A stretch of DNA of 64,000 nucleotides from Glutinoglossum americanum. Its lineage: Eukaryota; Ascomycota; Geoglossomycetes; Geoglossales; Geoglossaceae. The stretch is taken from positions 1 to 64,000 of the forward strand of contig JAGHQL010000060.1 of the NCBI GenBank assembly GCA_020080175.1, written 5' to 3'. Made by a program: the position numbers and the translations under genes. Below, one piece after another: positions 55,348-64,000 of this stretch. How positions within the stretch are numbered: the stretch's first letter is position 1; each line of letters opens with the position of its first letter. A model generated the notes under the pieces. It was not told the origin of the DNA. It ran no database searches and saw only the letters and a list, made by a program, of their open reading frames with translations.

Positions 55348-56757
55348 CTATCTATGATTGCGTTCCACGATCTCCTTTGCAAATGCTGCGAAGTCCCTCT
55401 TCTCATCAACCATCTCGTACAAATTCGGCTCTATAACCCACACCGCAACATTCAGTAAATGCCTGCACCTAAGAAGCGTCTAAGCGCAAGAAAAAAAAAC
55501 TCACGTGTAAAAACCGCCAACGTGTCTCTTACCACCTGACTCTCACCGCCTTCTCTAACTCCCCTCACGTAATGCGGCACCGCTCGGAAACGCCCTAGCG
55601 TTATCAATTCTAGCGCCTCGCCAGTTTGGAAGGCCAGGCAGCCTCGTGGTATGCTGACTTTGACGGTGGCACCAACCCGGCTGCGGATGTAGAGGCCAGC
55701 AGCGGGGTCAGGGGCGAGAGGGAGTTCGTCTTGAGGTCCGGAGGATGACTTATCGAGGTACATGGCGGATGTGAGGCCTGTTAGACAGCCATGGTCGACG
55801 TGCGTGGCGCACCAGTCATCATCTTCGCCACTAATCGGGGTGTTCTGGCCTGACGGTGGTAGTGACGGGAAATAATGCAGCAGTCTCGCCTTCGTGGTCG
55901 TGGATGTCTTGACAACATGTTCCAGGTATCCATCTCGATACCCCTCTATGTTCTCCTTTGCATAACGATCGCATGCTCGCGCCACAAGAGCCGCGGTGTC
56001 AATCACAAGTCTACAGAGTTCTTCTGCTGTGGTTCTGAAACCGCAGAGTTGTGGGTAGGTGGACTCGTCGGGCCAGATGTTAGGAGCTGTGTATTCGGGG
56101 AAGTCTGGGTAGTGACCTTGGGCGCTTGAGAGAGAGGGATCCTGAGTTGGGGATAGTGTTAGGGTTGGCAAACGGGGGAGGTTGGGGGGGCGTGTACTTT
56201 GTAGAAGGCGCAGTTGATGTAGTAGGAGCCCTTAAGGGTGTCGTATTTTCCGTCCTTCAAGGTCTCCTTACCGCAGGACCAGCCTACGAGCCATTTTGCT
56301 TCAGGGCATTCTAGGAGTTCTATCAGCATAAGAGTTAGCATTGTGGCTATACCCACGATAAAACACGATAGCAATAAATAGTTTAAAAATAGCCATAAAA
56401 TCTCGTCACAACTCTACTATGGCTTCTTTTCAACTATAGACCCTGCGGAAAATACTTTAATAGATATGGTGGTGGGAGGTACATACTAAGGTCCTCGGTA
56501 GGTAGATTTGCGATCTGTGAGCTAGCCAAAAGCAGGCGTCGCCGGAGCTCTAGGAACCGTTCTGGGATATCCTTGACTATGATGATTCCCAAGGAAGTAG
56601 GGCCAAAAGCCTCTTCGAGAACAGTGAAGGGCACAGTTCCTATTCTTGGTTAACTAGTCATTCTTCAGTAGGGCGATAAACAACACAAACCAGTCTTCAG
56701 GTCGTCCAAGCTAACGGTCACCGCGTCCTGCGGTTTGGTAACTCCACACTCAGCCAT
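55348..56757 (-). CDS. 2-oxoglutarate/Fe(II) oxygenase-like (isopenicillin-N-synthase-like fold) protein
   Basis: Exons on the minus strand: 56757-56691, 56639-56487, 56319-56198, 56141-55505 and 55430-55348; 353 residues. Introns are 51, 167, 56 and 74 nt. The splices restore GTVPFTVLEEAFGPTSLG, GWSCGKETLKDGKYDTLKG and, at the end, LAVFTQPNLYEM. The iron ligands of the double-stranded beta-helix are visible: H228 and D230 in WCATHVDHG, and H304 in FRAVPHYVRG, with FQTGEALELITLGRF between them. This matches a eukaryotic family of IPNS-like proteins with no assigned substrate. Conserved ligands argue that it is an active dioxygenase. No biosynthetic cluster surrounds it, so a housekeeping role is more likely than secondary metabolism. 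Its start lies 226 bp from the FRG1 start on the other strand. Confidence 0.85.
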
Positions 56758-56983
56758 GGCAAAGCTACCGAATAGTTATTTCCTTGCCCGGGGATTCCAT
56801 GATGGGCTTTTTTGTCGTGTTTGGGTGTTTTAAACCCAATGAGGCTTCATTATCAAGACCGAATTGTTGCGGGGAAGGTGCAAACATGCCAAGCTACGAA
56901 AAACAAACATTGTAGCTCCATCGCAAGGGCGAAGGAAAACAACAATATCGAGACACCTTCACAGCTCACTCAATTTAACCACC

Positions 56984-57964
56984 ATGGTCAAACCCCTAAC
57001 TTTCAAAGGCGACAAAAAGCCTAAAAAACGTAAACGCCCCGCGGACGACGATGCCACCAAAGACACAGGCCTCCAATCCACATCCACCACCCTCCAAAAA
57101 CAACAACCGGCATCCTCCTCCGCCGCCACCACCACCACCTCAGAAGACACTATCTGGACCTCTGCCGACCTCCCTACCGACATTGCTGGCCCTACCCTTC
57201 TTGCTTTTCCCTCCCCCTCCCCCTACTGTATAGCCTGCGACGCGAACGGCAAAGTCTTTGCTAGCGCGATCGAGAACATATATAAGGAGGAAGGCGGAGA
57301 AGCGCAGATGGCGACGGCGGAGCCGCACGATGTGAGACAGGTATGGGTTGCTTGCCGGGTGGAGGGGATGGAGGGGATGGGGTTCAGAGGACATCATGGA
57401 CGGTAAGTGGGTTTCTGAGGAGGGGTTTGAGGGTGCGGTTAGCATTATTGCTGGCGCTTCGTTGGAGTGGAATGACTTGAAGAAGGTGAAAGGCTGATGT
57501 TCTAAACCCCCTCCTACAGCTATCTCAGCTGCGACAAATTCGGCATCCTCTCTGCCCACCACGAAGCCATTTCCAGCGAAGAAACCTTCCTCATAACCCC
57601 GCACCCCGCCACCCCGCCCGCCTTCTCCCTCCAAACCTCCCGCTCCACCTACCTAACCCTCACTCCCCCCTCCAACCCAGAAAAATCCAAACCCCTAACC
57701 ACCACCCCCCAACTCCGCGGCGACTCCACCACCCCCACCCCCATCCACATCCGCATGCAGACCATCCATAAAGCCCGCTTAAGTGCCACAAAGGAAGCTA
57801 AAGCCCGCGAGAAGATCACACGGAGGGAGTTGGAGGATATGGTTGGCAGGAGGTTGGAGGAGGAGGAAGTTCGGAGGCTGAAGAGGGCGAGGAAGGAGGG
57901 AGGGTTTTATGAAGCAGTTTTGGACGTTAGGGTTCAGGGGAAGCATGACAAATTCGCCTGCTAG
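56984..57964 (+). CDS. frg1: FRG1-like nuclear protein
   Basis: Exons 56984-57402 and 57520-57964 (intron 117 nt, donor GTAAGT, acceptor CTACAG); 287 residues. The N-terminus is basic (FKGDKKPKKRKRP), a likely nuclear localisation signal, followed by a Ser/Thr/Gln-rich linker. The beta-trefoil core includes DTIWTSADLPTDIAGP, FASAIENI, QVWVACRV and, across the splice, YLSCDKFGILSAHHEAIS. The C-terminus has a Lys/Arg/Glu-rich helix (KITRRELEDMVGRR) and ends HDKFAC. FRG1 proteins bind RNA and actin and associate with spliceosomes and the nucleolus. The stop codon opens directly into a G-rich run. Confidence 0.9.
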
Positions 57965-57989
57965 GGGTGGGGTAGGGGTGGGGTAGGGG
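57964..57989 (+). other. Potential G-quadruplex at the frg1 stop codon
   Basis: Five runs of exactly four G, separated by loops of T, TA, T and TA, begin with the G of the frg1 TAG stop at 57964. This fits the strict G-quadruplex pattern (four or more G-runs, very short loops) on the mRNA-sense strand. Confidence 0.85.
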
Positions 57990-58475
57990 CTAGGTTTCTA
58001 TCCTCTATGGGTTAATGCGAATCTTTTTTTTCCTATGCGGTGTTGGGTTAGGCAAAAGTATTCTTACAGAATAGCATCTATTATCCGCGCATCTTGTAAC
58101 GCATGCATCCTCCTTTGTTACTAGAATGATTCGGCTACTCAGATTCGCCGCGGCAGGGTGCCTAAAACAGTTAAACAAGTTGAGCTAATATAGGAGTACG
58201 TAGTATGCCCTTCCTACCTCATGTCATTACGGGTCTTGCTTTAATGTTTAGGGTGGGGCTTGGTCCGAACTGCGAATATTACAATCACGAAAATAGGGAC
58301 GATCAATATCCACGCGTAATGACATAGTCAATATAGATAGATATATACGAAGCCTAAAACTAAAACTAAAGTAAGGGCAGAAAGCGGATCGCCACTTCCA
58401 AAAGGGGTGGAGAGCAGAGGACAAATCACATCTCCGTGCTACTGCGTTGGATCACCAGGTGATATCCGGAAAACC
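57965..58475. other. Convergent 3' flanks of frg1 and urease
   Basis: Apart from the G-rich run at its left end, no gene or RNA is recognised. Confidence 0.5.
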
Positions 58476-61400
58476 TCAGTACACAAAATACTCCTGGGTT
58501 AACGGCAACGTGATCGCCGGCTCAGCCTTACAGACCATGCCATCAGCCTCGACGACCTAACCCCCCCCAACATAATTAGCTCCGATCCACCACACCAATA
58601 AGGGAGGGAGGAATAATCAACATACATAGCTCTCCGGATCAACCTTCATCCTCGGCATCACATCGTTAAACTTCATATCCTTTTTGCTAATATTCCGGCA
58701 GTTCTTGACGGGCTCGACCCGCTTCCGGAGGTTGTAGGACGCGATTGTGCCGTTGGAGACACTGGATTGGGAGACGAATGTTACACTCGTGCAGGGGACG
58801 AGGGGCTGGGGAGTTGGGAGATTTTTCTATCAGCAAGCGGAGGCAAGAGAAGGGGGCTCAGGATGGGACCTACTGCGAACATGGGTCTGGAGATGACAGG
58901 CTGGACTGTTGGAATTCTGTGTGGGATGGGTCAGTATATGTGCCCCGGGGAATTTTTATGGAAAGAGGTTTCGTACGAAGCGTTTGGATCACCCTATTCC
59001 TCCCCCATTAGCTTAATCCCGCTCAAGCATCTAAAAACGGAACTCACCATCTGAGCATACGCAATAAACCCGCTCTTAACAACCAAATTCGGTTTAGTTC
59101 CAAAGCTCTTCGGATCCCACACTAGGAGATCCGCCAGTTTGCCCACTTCGACACTCCCGATAAGGTGACCCATCCCATGCGTGATGGCCGGGTTAATTGT
59201 ATACTTGCTGATGTACCTCTTCACTCGGAAATTGTCTGCATCTGTGCCCTCATCCTCCTTTAGACGTCCGCGCTGGGTTTTATTCTTATGTGCTGTGTTC
59301 CAGGTCCGGAGAATGACCTCACCACACCTACCCATGGCTTGCGAGTCAGAGGACATCATGCTGATGGCACCAATGTCATGAAGTACATCCTCAGCGGCAA
59401 TAGTCTCAGCACGAATTCGGCTTTCAGCAAATGCAACGTCCTCCGGGATGTTCTTGGAAAGGTGGTGGCACACCATCAACATATCGAGGTGCTCGTCCAG
59501 GGTGTTGAGCGTATACGGACGGGTGGGATTTGTGCTACTCGGTAGGACATTTTGGTGTTCTACTACAGAGATAATATCTGGCGCATGACCCCCTCCAGCA
59601 CCTTCGGTGTGATATGTGTGAATAGTGCGATTTTGGAAGGCTTTGATCGTTTGTTCAACAAAACCGGATTCATTGAGAGTGTCGGTGTGTATAAGACATT
59701 GGACGTCGTATTCATCACAAACGCTAAGAAATATCAGCGATCTCGGCCTCAACTCTCAGGCTGTGAGGCTACCTTAGACATGTGTCAATTGCGGCTGGAG
59801 TTGTGCCCCAGTCTTCATGTAGCTTCAACCCAGAAGCTCCAGCTGCGCATTGTTCTTCCAATCCACGCTTACCGCTATCGTTACCTTTCCCGGTGATTCC
59901 AAAGTTAAGCGGCAGTTCGTCGCAGGCTTGCAGCATATTCTGTATGTAAGTCTTGCTCGGCGTGCAGGTGGTGGCGTTTGTGCCGGTGCTAGACAAGCAT
60001 CAGTACAATTCATAAAAGCTGACTGGTGAAGAGTTTACCTCGGTCCCGTTCCACCTCCAAGCATTGTCGTGATTCCGGATGAGATGGCCTCATATGCCTG
60101 CTGCGGGCAGATAAAGTGTATATGAGAGTCAAACCCACCCGCAGTCACAATTCTTCCTTCTCCAGCAACGACGTCCGTATTTGAACCTACCACCATATTT
60201 GGGTGTACCCCATCCATGACATCAGGGTTTCCGGCTTTTCCTATCCCCACAATCATACCGTCCTTAATTCCAATATCTGCTTTGAAGATCCCGCTCCAGT
60301 CAACGACGAGTGCGTTTGTCACCACAAGGTCTAGGCACTCCGAATCTGCACGCCCACTCGCCTGCCCCATGCCTTCCCTAAGGGTCTTGCCGCCGCCAAA
60401 TGAGCACTCATCACCGTAGATGCAGAAATCTTTCTCAACTTTGATCCATAGATCTGTGGCACCTAGTCGTACTAGATCCCCAGTCGTGGGCCCAAACATG
60501 GTTACGTATGCATCTCTCTCCATAGAAAATAGGTCAATATGCGCACAATCTGCAGTTGGCTCTGGTGCATTGGCAAATCCTCCTTCCTTGAGACGGTTAA
60601 TGATCTCATCTGCGCGCTTAAGGTCGACTGGACCGGGAGCAATATTGTTTCCCCCTCGGATGACTTTGTGGCCTCCTATCTCGACTAGTGTGACAGTCTT
60701 TGTATCACCGGGTTCGAAGCGCACTGACGTTCCTGCTGGAATGTCGAGCCGATAGCCGTAAGCCCTTATGCGGTCAAATCTGAGCTGCGGGTTCGTCTCG
60801 ATAAAGTGGTAATGCGAGCCAATCTGTCCTCCAGTCATTAGAGAAGCAACCACGGCGCTAGTCAAGACTACGACACACCTGTATCGGCCGATCTCCCTCA
60901 CTTGTCACTTTCAACCTAATTCTCTTTCTCCCCTCATTCAAGACAACCCTATCCTTCGCCACCACCACTGCGCCAGGCATCTTCTTCGGAGCATATGCTT
61001 CTCGGTCCGCCAACGGAAATAGTTCTTTCGCCGGCACAGGTAAAAAGCTACCATAGAGCGCTTCCTCCAGATCCCCATCATCAGTGCTGATCGGGTGATG
61101 AACAGTCACAAGATATGTCCCCATAGGAAATGTCCCTTCGACCTGCAGCTCAACGAGGGTAGCGATGACAGAGGGAAGGACATGGCGGCGACCGAGCATC
61201 GTCTTGCCGATGGACATGAGGTCCGCGACAGTATGGCTGCCATCACGGATGAGCTATTAAGCCCACAGATTAGCCTATGTGGTCTCGGAGTAGCGCGCAG
61301 AAGGGAGATGAACCTCTTGTAGGTTATTTGCTATCAATGCCTAAATACATGCAAGCATACATTAGAACTTCATTCAGCGAGGAAGAGCCGTAATCCGATT

Positions 61401-61581
61401 CTCTCACAGCGGCTTCAGCATGATTAAGCTTAACTCCTCTTGCCAGCCGTCTCTGGGCAAGCAATCCGAGCTGCGAGATGACGAGTTTATCGAGCTGTGG
61501 AGAGTTAAGTCAATGTGCTTTTTTCATCGAATACCGAGGCAAAAACATCGCGCCACTCACTTCCTTGGGCACGAGATGCAT
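58476..61581 (-). CDS. ure1: Urease (fused gamma-beta-alpha type)
   Basis: Ten exons on the minus strand: 61581-61561, 61494-61408, 61253-60879, 60823-60039, 59988-59773, 59723-59048, 58993-58977, 58916-58874, 58805-58626 and 58556-58476; 826 residues. All introns are GT-AG. The chain begins with the gamma-like part ([14 protein letters not shown], then LNHAEAA). The beta-like part ([30 protein letters not shown]) follows. The alpha catalytic part has metal ligands in GGFDSHIHF, the carbamylated Lys in [18 protein letters not shown] and [12 protein letters not shown], the mobile flap MVCHHL, and the active-site Asp in SSDSQAMGR. The C-terminus is LTQEYFVY. It hydrolyses urea to ammonia and carbamate and needs nickel plus accessory proteins (not in this window). 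Exon 7 is only 17 nt. Confidence 0.96.
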
Positions 61582-62028
61582 TATATCATAAACAACCCCG
61601 CGACTTGTAGTTCAACGCTTTACAAGCCCAATTGGACAGACAGACAGCCTATGAAGGCCGGCGGGAGGGCCTTTAAACTGACACTCCTCCAACCCGAGAA
61701 AAAGCAGGGGTAACCATCTACATTGCGGGGTTGACCGATAAGGGCTTTCCATTACCCCAGCATCGCTAGCTCGCGCTCGCTCGTGATAGTGTAAAACCAA
61801 CTTTTCCATTCATATTATCCGTCCTCGTAATTTACATGCAGGAACCCAGGCAGATAACTACATGCAAGAAGAAGGCTATTATGCCCCAAGCGCCAACATT
61901 CGGCAGACTGACCAAACAAAGAAAAGTTGAAAGAGAAAAAAGATTGAATGGGGTTATGAGGCGTTATCAATAAAGGCAAGTAAACATCAACAGTCACCCG
62001 TATCCTTAAAGTTACTGCTCGATGGCAG
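61582..62028. promoter_or_regulatory. Urease promoter region
   Basis: The 447-bp spacer lies upstream of the urease ATG and downstream of the HMG-box gene. It includes several GATA cores, which could serve nitrogen-regulatory GATA factors, but such short motifs are expected by chance. Confidence 0.3.
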
Positions 62029-63307
62029 TTACTCAGCGACCTCGCTCCGTCTCTTCTTCCTACCAGCTCGCTTATTCTCTTTCTTCTTTTCAACTAAAAC
62101 CTCATCCGCTTCGGGAACTTCATCAATGGGCAAGCTCAGCTCCGCTCCCTTCGACTTTCTCGAGCTTTTCCTCTTCTCCTTTCTCGGAGAGCCTTCCTTG
62201 CTCTTTGATTTTTGGTCATCTCTAGTCACAATAGTACTAGGCGGGATCATAACCTCCTTGGCGCCCGGAGGCATGACGGGTGTCTGTTTGACAGGAGCAG
62301 TGGGCTTTGGAGCATTCTCAGAGGTCTTAGTGCGCTTGGACTTCGGAGGCGGTTCGACTTCCACTTCGTCAGGAGATTCTACACCCTCCACATCATGCTC
62401 TTCGTCAATATCATCCAGAGTGCCATTTTCAGCAGCGAGCTGAGCGGCGACAGCGTCCTCTACAGCGTGGCCACCATTGCTAGCTTTATATTCCGCGACC
62501 TTCTCTTGGTACTTTGCGAGGTTTTCTGCGTAGGCCTTCTTCCACATCTGCAGCGTGACGGGATGAGCAACGTGGCGAAGAGTGAGTTAGGGACACTACA
62601 ACACTTACTTGCTTCTCGACATCTGGCATTTCAGTCCATCTTCTAGTCCCCTCAGCACTAACAGCGCCAGGCTTTGCGCCTTCACCCAAGTCGCTAGCAA
62701 TGATAGGCCTTGCGCTCTGCATGTACAAGAAGTAAGGCGTTAGTGGGCGCTTGGGAGCATTCGGGTCATGCTCTCTCTTGCGCTTTTTCTTCTCTTCTAC
62801 TCCAGTATTAGACTTCGTCCCAGGGCTAGTCGCGCGAAGCGCAGGCAACCCATTTTCCCCGAGAGGCTTGACAAAAGAGAGAAGGTCAAGGGAGGTCCCA
62901 GGCGCGCGACCAAGGACTGTGTTGGTATGAATGATATATGCGCGCGAGAGGTCTTGCACCGCAGCCTGGAGGGTGGAAAGTCCGGTGACAACCTGACTGG
63001 CTGTCAGTCTATAGGCCTTAACGGCGCAAACGAAAGTATTTCCATCGCCGTCGCAGTTTAAAGGCATGGTCGCATATGTTTGGTTAACACAGATATGAAA
63101 TTAGATGGTGCGTAGGTATCCAATGTGGTTGTTTACATGCGCGGTGTGGTTTGTTGTGATGGGGACTTCGCGGCGAGGTAAGGATAAACAAAAGCACCGG
63201 AGTGAGCTTACCGCGTCCCTGGTGCGCACGAAATCATCAACACTGATCTGAATTGTCGCCGCTTCCGTCTCTTTCGCCTTCTCTTCGGCTTTCTTAGCAC
63301 GCGCCAT
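62029..63307 (-). CDS. HMG-box chromatin protein
   Basis: Exons on the minus strand: 63307-63212, 62992-62609 and 62547-62029; 332 residues. Introns are 219 and 61 nt. The first splice gives VRTRDAVVTGLSTLQAAV, a conserved N-terminal helix. The HMG box spans about residues 106-182 (HDPNAPKRPLTPYFLYMQ, then RRWTEMPDVEKQMWKKAY and NLAKYQEKVAEYK) and contains a Gly-rich insertion (LGEGAKPGAVSAEG) between helix 1 and helix 2. The C-terminal half is disordered, acidic and then strongly basic (KEKRKSSRKSKG, RAGRKKRRSE), giving nuclear localisation signals. Such proteins bend DNA without strong sequence preference and are often subunits of remodelling complexes (Nhp10-like), though I cannot assign the complex. 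Confidence 0.9.
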
Positions 63308-64000
63308 ATCTGATTTCGACGGCGCAACAAGCGATTGTGAAATAGCTGATGTGATGGAGTCGAGATAGAGGTAGGCCCGTGGGTCGAGCGGGTCAGTTAA
63401 ACGATCGGGGGGAGTTGCAACTGAGAGGTGTTGGAGAGAAGCGAAGTTGGGGGGTCGGCAGTTAAAAGGTGGGCCAGCTCGGGCTTCGGGTTCTCAGTGC
63501 TACTTAGGTTGTGAAGTATAGGGCATGCTCACTGCCGAAGGAATCTGAAGTGCCCCAACGCTGGCCCTCCTTCAGCAGCAGCGAGATAAACTCAGTAGGC
63601 ATGTTATCGGTCAACGTGCAGGCAGTCAATCCATCAGATAATATTCACATGCACCTCATCTTAGCCCTCACTTCGCTGTTCTCCGCTGCCCTTTCATTCG
63701 TTCCGATGAGGTTTGCCTTGTTTTTCTCTAGAACGGGGCGTGCGCTGAGCGAAGAACTTCGACTGAGTGGTTCCCAGCGAAGGCAGTAACCGCCCGCCTC
63801 TAGGCATGGATCTGGTCACACGAACCTCCCGAAACAAGCGCTCTCCAGGGTTCAATGATCTACGGAAGCCTAAACGCACGAAATATCTCATTTATCGCCA
63901 CATCCGTAGAACTAAGGCGCTGCCCATCCAAGCCGATTCACGAGAAGATCGATGTCGCTCGAACAGCAATTCTGGTCAGCCGCGGTCGGCGCGCGGGGAA
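63308..64000. other. Right-end flank, no gene seen
   Basis: Promoter region of the HMG-box gene, then sequence with short frames on both strands. Any gene here would have to continue outside the window. Confidence 0.45.

Noticed and set aside
1-64000. tRNA, rRNA, CRISPR array and bacterial-type operon or riboswitch signals
   Set aside because: No A-box/B-box pair with cloverleaf potential and no repeat-spacer pattern were found by eye. The window is eukaryotic, so operons and riboswitches of bacterial type are not expected.

Overview
The window is nuclear DNA of a filamentous ascomycete (Pezizomycotina; I cannot fix the class). The reasons are: fungal NACHT-WD40 receptors, a FunK1-type kinase relic, a Sln1/TcsB-type hybrid histidine kinase, and many short introns (about 45-220 nt) with GTATGT/GTGAGT donors and CTAAC/CTGAC branch points. 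I rebuilt the gene models by joining exons across splice sites until the reading frame and the remembered family consensus both agreed. Most genes therefore carry explicit exon coordinates.

Layout. 1-4.1 kb: the 5' three-quarters of a NOD-like receptor on the minus strand, with a SesB-like alpha/beta-hydrolase effector, a NACHT NTPase and ten almost identical WD40 repeats that run off the left edge. 4.1-8.4 kb: a gene-poor, decayed stretch with a FunK1 kinase pseudogene whose stops look RIP-like. From 8.4 kb the window is ordinary, conserved gene space. 8.4-22.7 kb, all minus strand: a persulfide-dioxygenase-like metallo-beta-lactamase-fold enzyme, an MFS-like transporter with a tail of about 1,180 residues, a Nit2 omega-amidase, and a 1,410-residue disordered protein with a C-terminal membrane hairpin. 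25.3-34.9 kb: ATG2 and an ADGF-type adenosine deaminase (both minus). 35.4-42.1 kb: a small SCP2-domain protein and the nucleoporin Nup2 (both plus), then a minisatellite. 43.7-52.5 kb: the Sln1-type kinase (minus), an APC/C-type E2 (UBE2C, minus) divergent from CHK1 (plus), and ribosomal protein L31 (minus). 54.2-64 kb: an uncharacterised conserved acidic protein (plus), a 2-oxoglutarate/Fe(II) oxygenase-like gene (minus) divergent from FRG1 (plus), a ten-exon urease (minus) and an HMG-box protein (minus).

How they fit together. Most are housekeeping genes without operon-like logic. Two neighbourhoods stand out. UBE2C (mitotic exit) and CHK1 (G2/M checkpoint) share a promoter region of about 560 bp. 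The left end looks like an accessory segment in which an allorecognition/immune receptor with fast-evolving repeats sits beside decayed sequence. I found no tRNA, rRNA, CRISPR array or intact transposon.

The most interesting items are the concerted-but-diversifying WD40 array of the NLR, the giant-tailed transporter, the recent duplications in Nup2, a potential G-quadruplex starting on the stop codon of FRG1, and several exon structures that simple ORF calling misses (a 17-nt urease microexon, and a 63-nt in-frame intron in the deaminase).
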